DNA from: Sporichthya brevicatena
GTDB lineage: Bacteria > Actinomycetota > Actinomycetes > Sporichthyales > Sporichthyaceae
Length of the DNA stretch: 51,889 nt
Assembly (NCBI RefSeq): GCF_039525035.1
Contig: NZ_BAAAHE010000008.1
Coordinates: 84,643 to 136,531 of the forward strand
Direction of reading: 5' to 3'
Part shown: one piece after another, positions 48,830 through 51,889 of the stretch
Layout of the letters: each line of letters starts with the position of its first letter
How positions within the stretch are numbered: position 1 is the stretch's first letter
Translations under genes and position numbers: made by a program
The notes under the pieces: generated by a model
Database searches by the model: none
The model's input: the letters and a program-made list of their open reading frames with translations, nothing else
What the model was told of the DNA's origin: nothing

Positions 48830-51808
48830 ATGTTGACAATGCAGGACGCGCTGCTGGCGCTCACCCGCTACTGGACCGAGCGCGGCGCGATGATCGTGCA
48901 GCCGATGAACACCGAGGTCGGCGCCGGTACCGCGAACCCCGCGACGATGCTGCGCGTCCTCGGCCCGGAGCCGTGGAAGGTCGCCTACGTCGAGCCGTCG
49001 GTCCGTCCGGACGACGCGCGGTACGGGGAGAACCCGAACCGCATCCAGATGCACACGCAGTACCAGGTCATCCTCAAGCCGGAGCCCGGCGACCCGCAGC
49101 AGCTCTACCTGGGCAGCCTCGAGGCCCTCGGCGTCGACACCCGGGCCAACGACATCCGGTTCGTCGAGGACAACTGGGCGCAGCCGGCCATCGGCGCCTG
49201 GGGGTTGGGCTGGGAAGTCTGGCTGAACGGCATGGAGATCACGCAGTTCACCTACTTCCAGGCCGTCGGCGGTCAGACGCTCGACCCGGTCTGCGTCGAG
49301 CTGACCTACGGCATGGAGCGCATCCTCATGGCGCTGCAGGGCGTGGGGCACTTCAAGGAGATCGCCTACGCGCCGGGCATCTCCTACGGCGAGGCCTTCG
49401 GCCAGGCCGAGTACGAGATGAGCCGGTACTACCTCGACGACGCGGACGTCGCGACCAACCGTCGCCTGTTCGAGGACTACGCCGCCGAGGCCAAGCGCAT
49501 GGTCGAGGCGAAGCTGCCGGTGCCGGCGCAGATCTACGTCCTCAAGTGCTCGCACGCCTTCAACGTGATGGACGCCCGCGGGGCGGTATCGACGACCGAC
49601 CGGGCCGCCGCGTTCCGCACGATGCAGCGCCTCGCGCGCGAGGTCTCCGAGCTCTGGATCGAGAAGCGGGCCGAGCTCGGGCACCCCCTGGGTCTGCCCA
49701 CCGAGTCGACCCCGCCGCCGCTGCCCGAGACCGGCACCGTGCCGACCGGCCCCGCCCCGCTGGTGTTCGAGATCGGCGTCGAGGAGATGCCGCCGCACGA
49801 GTGCGGCAACACCGTCGCCGCCGTCCGCGAGGCGCTGACCACCGCGCTCGCCGGGACCGGCCTCGCGCACGGCGAGATCACCGTCGACGCGACGCCGCGT
49901 CGCGTGGTCGCGACCGTCGCCGACGTCGCCGCGCGCGAGGAGGACTCGCGCAGGACCGTGAAGGGCCCGAAGGTCGCCGCCGCGTACGACGCCGACGGCA
50001 ACCTCACCAAGGCCGCGCAGGGCTTCGCCAAGGGCCAGGGTGTCGAGGCCGACCAGCTCGAGCGCCTCACGATCGACGGCGTCGAGTACGTCGGCGTCAG
50101 CAGCGAGGTGACGGGCCGCCCGGCGGTCGAGGTGCTCGCCGAGATCCTGCCGAAGATCGTGACCGGTCTGCGGTCCGAGAAGAACATGCGCTGGAACGCG
50201 CCGGGTCTGTCGTTCACCCGGCCGATCCGGTGGATCCTCGCGCTGCTCGGCGAGGCCGTCGTGCCGTTCCAGGTCTCGAACATGGCGAGCGGCCGCGAGA
50301 CGTGGGTGCACCGCAACGCGGACGCCCCGGTCGTCGCCGTGCGCGCGGCCGCCGACTTCGCGCAGGTGCTCGCCGACAACGACATCGTCCTCGACACCGC
50401 GGCCCGCCGCTCTCAGATCGTGACGGGGGCTCAGGAGCTCGCCGCGTCGGTGGGTGGTGTCGTCGACATCGAGGGTGAGGCCGACGTCGTCGACGAGGTG
50501 ACGAACCTGGTCGAGTCGCCGAACCCGATCCTCGGTTCGTTCGAGGAGCGCTACCTCGAGCTGCCGCCGGACATCCTCGTCACCGTCATGCGCAAGCACC
50601 AGCGCTACCTGCCGGTGCGGAACGCGGACGGGGCGCTGCGCAACCACTTCGTCGCCGTCGCGAACGGCGAGTGCGACCGCGACGTCGTGCGCGCGGGCAA
50701 CGAGGCCGTGCTCCGCGCCCGCTACGAGGACGCGTCGTTCTTCTGGCGCGCGGACCTGCAGGTGCCGCCGGCCGAGTTCCGCACGCGCCTGGACAAGCTG
50801 ACGTTCGCGGACAAGCTCGGTTCGATGGACGACCGCGCGACGCGCATCCAGAAGCTCGCGCTGGAGCTCGCGAAGTCGGTCGACCTCACCGCGGAGGAAC
50901 TCACCACGCTGACCCGCGCCGGCGAGCTCGCCAAGTTCGACCTCGCGACCGAGATGGTCGTCGAGCTCTCGAAGCTCGCCGGGATCATGGCGCGCGAGTA
51001 CGCGGTGCGCGCCGGTGAGACCCCCGAGGTCGCGACGGCGCTGCACGAGATGGAGATGCCGCGCTCGGCCGGCGCGGCGCTGCCGATGACCGTCCCGGGT
51101 GCGCTGCTCTCGCTCGCGGACCGGCTCGACCTGCTCGCCGGTCTGTTCGCCACCGGTGCCGAGCCGAAGGGTTCCTCGGACCCGTTCGGTCTGCGCCGGG
51201 CCGCCCTCGGCGCCCTCGCGGTCCTGCGGGCGCACCCGCGCCTGGCGTCGATCACGATCCCGGCCGGGCTCGCGCTCGCCGCGGCGCAGCAGCCGGTCGA
51301 GGTCCCGGCCGACGCGATGGAGAAGGCCGCGGCCTTCACCACCGGCCGCTACGAGCAGGCCCTGCTCGACGCCGGGCACCCGCACAAGCTCGTCCAGGCC
51401 GTGCTGCCGCTGGCCGACTCCCCGGCGCGCGCGGACGCCACGCTGGCGACGCTCCCGGCGCTGGTGGCCGACGAGAACTTCGCCGCGCTGGTCGAGGCCG
51501 TGCTCCGGATCCGGCGCCTCGTCCCGGCCGACGTGACCGCCGGCCACGACGCCGCGAAGTTCGAGGACCCGGCGGAGAACGCCCTCGCCGACGCTCTCGC
51601 GAAGGCGCAGGCCGAGCTGGGTGAGAACCCGTCAGATCTGCCGGCCTTCGTGGCCGTCGGGACCGGCCTGGTCGCCCCGATCCACGCGTTCTTCGACGCG
51701 GTGCTCGTCATGGCCCCGGACCCCGCGGTCAAGGCCAACCGCCTGGGTCTGCTCGCCGGCGTCCGGGACCTCTCCGAGGGCCTGGTCGGCTGGGAGGCCC
51801 TCGCCTGA
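48830..51808 (+). CDS. glyS: glycyl-tRNA synthetase, alpha and beta subunits fused
   Basis: A 992-residue enzyme. The first 285 residues are the GlyQ alpha subunit (MQDALLALTRYWTERGAMIVQPMNTEVGAGTANPATMLRVLGPEPW, then YGMERILMALQGV). After a Pro/Thr-rich linker (about 286-305), the rest is the GlyS beta subunit (LVFEIGVEEMPPHEC, EKNMRWNAPGLSFTRPIRWILALLG, MRKHQRYLPVRN, GLRRAALGALAVL). The frame is unbroken across the junction. It charges tRNA-Gly. Most actinobacteria use the other, alpha2 type of GlyRS; alpha-beta fusions are known from Chlamydia. ATG 48830 (or 48839) is the start. Confidence 0.94.
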   Translation: MLTMQDALLALTRYWTERGAMIVQPMNTEVGAGTANPATMLRVLGPEPWKVAYVEPSVRPDDARYGENPNRIQMHTQYQVILKPEPGDPQQLYLGSLEALGVDTRANDIRFVEDNWAQPAIGAWGLGWEVWLNGMEITQFTYFQAVGGQTLDPVCVELTYGMERILMALQGVGHFKEIAYAPGISYGEAFGQAEYEMSRYYLDDADVATNRRLFEDYAAEAKRMVEAKLPVPAQIYVLKCSHAFNVMDARGAVSTTDRAAAFRTMQRLAREVSELWIEKRAELGHPLGLPTESTPPPLPETGTVPTGPAPLVFEIGVEEMPPHECGNTVAAVREALTTALAGTGLAHGEITVDATPRRVVATVADVAAREEDSRRTVKGPKVAAAYDADGNLTKAAQGFAKGQGVEADQLERLTIDGVEYVGVSSEVTGRPAVEVLAEILPKIVTGLRSEKNMRWNAPGLSFTRPIRWILALLGEAVVPFQVSNMASGRETWVHRNADAPVVAVRAAADFAQVLADNDIVLDTAARRSQIVTGAQELAASVGGVVDIEGEADVVDEVTNLVESPNPILGSFEERYLELPPDILVTVMRKHQRYLPVRNADGALRNHFVAVANGECDRDVVRAGNEAVLRARYEDASFFWRADLQVPPAEFRTRLDKLTFADKLGSMDDRATRIQKLALELAKSVDLTAEELTTLTRAGELAKFDLATEMVVELSKLAGIMAREYAVRAGETPEVATALHEMEMPRSAGAALPMTVPGALLSLADRLDLLAGLFATGAEPKGSSDPFGLRRAALGALAVLRAHPRLASITIPAGLALAAAQQPVEVPADAMEKAAAFTTGRYEQALLDAGHPHKLVQAVLPLADSPARADATLATLPALVADENFAALVEAVLRIRRLVPADVTAGHDAAKFEDPAENALADALAKAQAELGENPSDLPAFVAVGTGLVAPIHAFFDAVLVMAPDPAVKANRLGLLAGVRDLSEGLVGWEALA

Positions 51809-51813
51809 GCTGC

Positions 51814-51886
51814 GGGATGACGTCCCGCACGGGGCCGTGTCAGCCCGTACCGGGGCTGACAGGCACCCCCGGCGGGACGTCATCCC
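51814..51886 (+). terminator. large nested hairpin after glyS
   Basis: Outer perfect 15-bp arms (51814-51828 and 51872-51886) extend by a further CGGGG/CCCCG after one bulged A, and an inner 9-bp hairpin (51838-51846 and 51853-51861) sits within. The outer arm contains GGGATGACGTCCC, itself nearly palindromic. It starts 6 nt past the stop. Confidence 0.8.
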
Positions 51887-51889
51887 TCA

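Noticed and set aside
47831-51547. 1238-codon minus-strand frame spanning glyS and RTX gene 2
   Set aside because: Only its end (from GTG 48673) is a real gene; the rest is the antisense of glyS.
1-51889. CRISPR array or cas genes
   Set aside because: No series of regularly spaced identical repeats; the tandem copies at 41813-41854 have no spacers and no cas-like protein is present.

Overview
This window is chromosomal DNA from a very G+C-rich Actinomycetota. The signs are extreme GC bias at third codon positions, an F420-dependent oxidoreductase, an MpaB-type oxygenase, an HAD/GH65 pair like Mycobacterium tuberculosis Rv3400-Rv3401, DUF4235/DUF3618 envelope genes, a DtxR/IdeR iron box and a Streptomyces-like S4 protein. 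The genus cannot be fixed from the sequence. The set of aminoacyl-tRNA synthetases is unusual for the phylum: GlnRS (7386-9065), AsnRS (42264-43664) and a single-chain alpha-beta GlyRS (48830-51808).

Positions 146-7331 are an integrated element of about 7.2 kb. It sits in the 3' end of tRNA-Lys(TTT) at 116-188. A 46-bp direct repeat of the tRNA 3' end marks the two junctions (146-191, 7286-7331), and a tyrosine integrase starts just inside the left one. A paired TGTCAATG motif with identical spacing lies near each end and probably forms integrase arm sites. The cargo is an AlbA_2/Schlafen-like protein, a possible small HTH/excisionase-like protein, a macrodomain protein in an overlapping gene cluster, and small conserved proteins of unknown function. 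No replication or transfer genes are visible.

From 7386 to 19969 lie ordinary chromosomal genes: glnS, a zinc alcohol dehydrogenase, a TetR repressor divergent from an MpaB oxygenase with an operator between them, a DUF421 pair, a pterin-dehydratase-like protein, a beta-phosphoglucomutase-like HAD plus GH65 disaccharide phosphorylase pair, an F420 oxidoreductase, a hemerythrin, a small cupredoxin and an enoyl-CoA hydratase.

From 20084 to 28412 lie a VapBC-like module with a degenerate toxin, a Tat lipoprotein hydrolase, an enoyl-CoA hydratase, lspA with an aldo/keto reductase, a small membrane protein with two PRC-barrel proteins, two very long perfect palindromes, a holin-like/DUF3618/DUF4235 operon and an acyl-CoA synthetase. 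Several of these stress or envelope units carry GGGTA-type promoters of the sigma-B/F kind.

From 29379 to 40369 an SCP2 sterol-carrier-like gene is divergent from a tightly coupled operon: TetR, UbiB/ABC1 kinase-like protein, a secreted protein of unknown function, a membrane-anchored substrate-binding protein, a 1264-residue fusion of both permeases and both ATPases of a branched-chain-amino-acid-type ABC importer, and an enoyl-CoA hydratase. This is the most unusual chromosomal system here; its gene content suggests import and beta-oxidation of a lipid-like or carboxylic substrate.

From 40386 to the end lie an UPF0114 membrane protein, a DUF2975/HTH pair, a WD40-asnS-zinc-ribbon operon, rpsD divergent from an iron-box-controlled DUF2470 gene, two neighbouring secreted RTX calcium-binding proteins, and glyS with a large nested hairpin after it.
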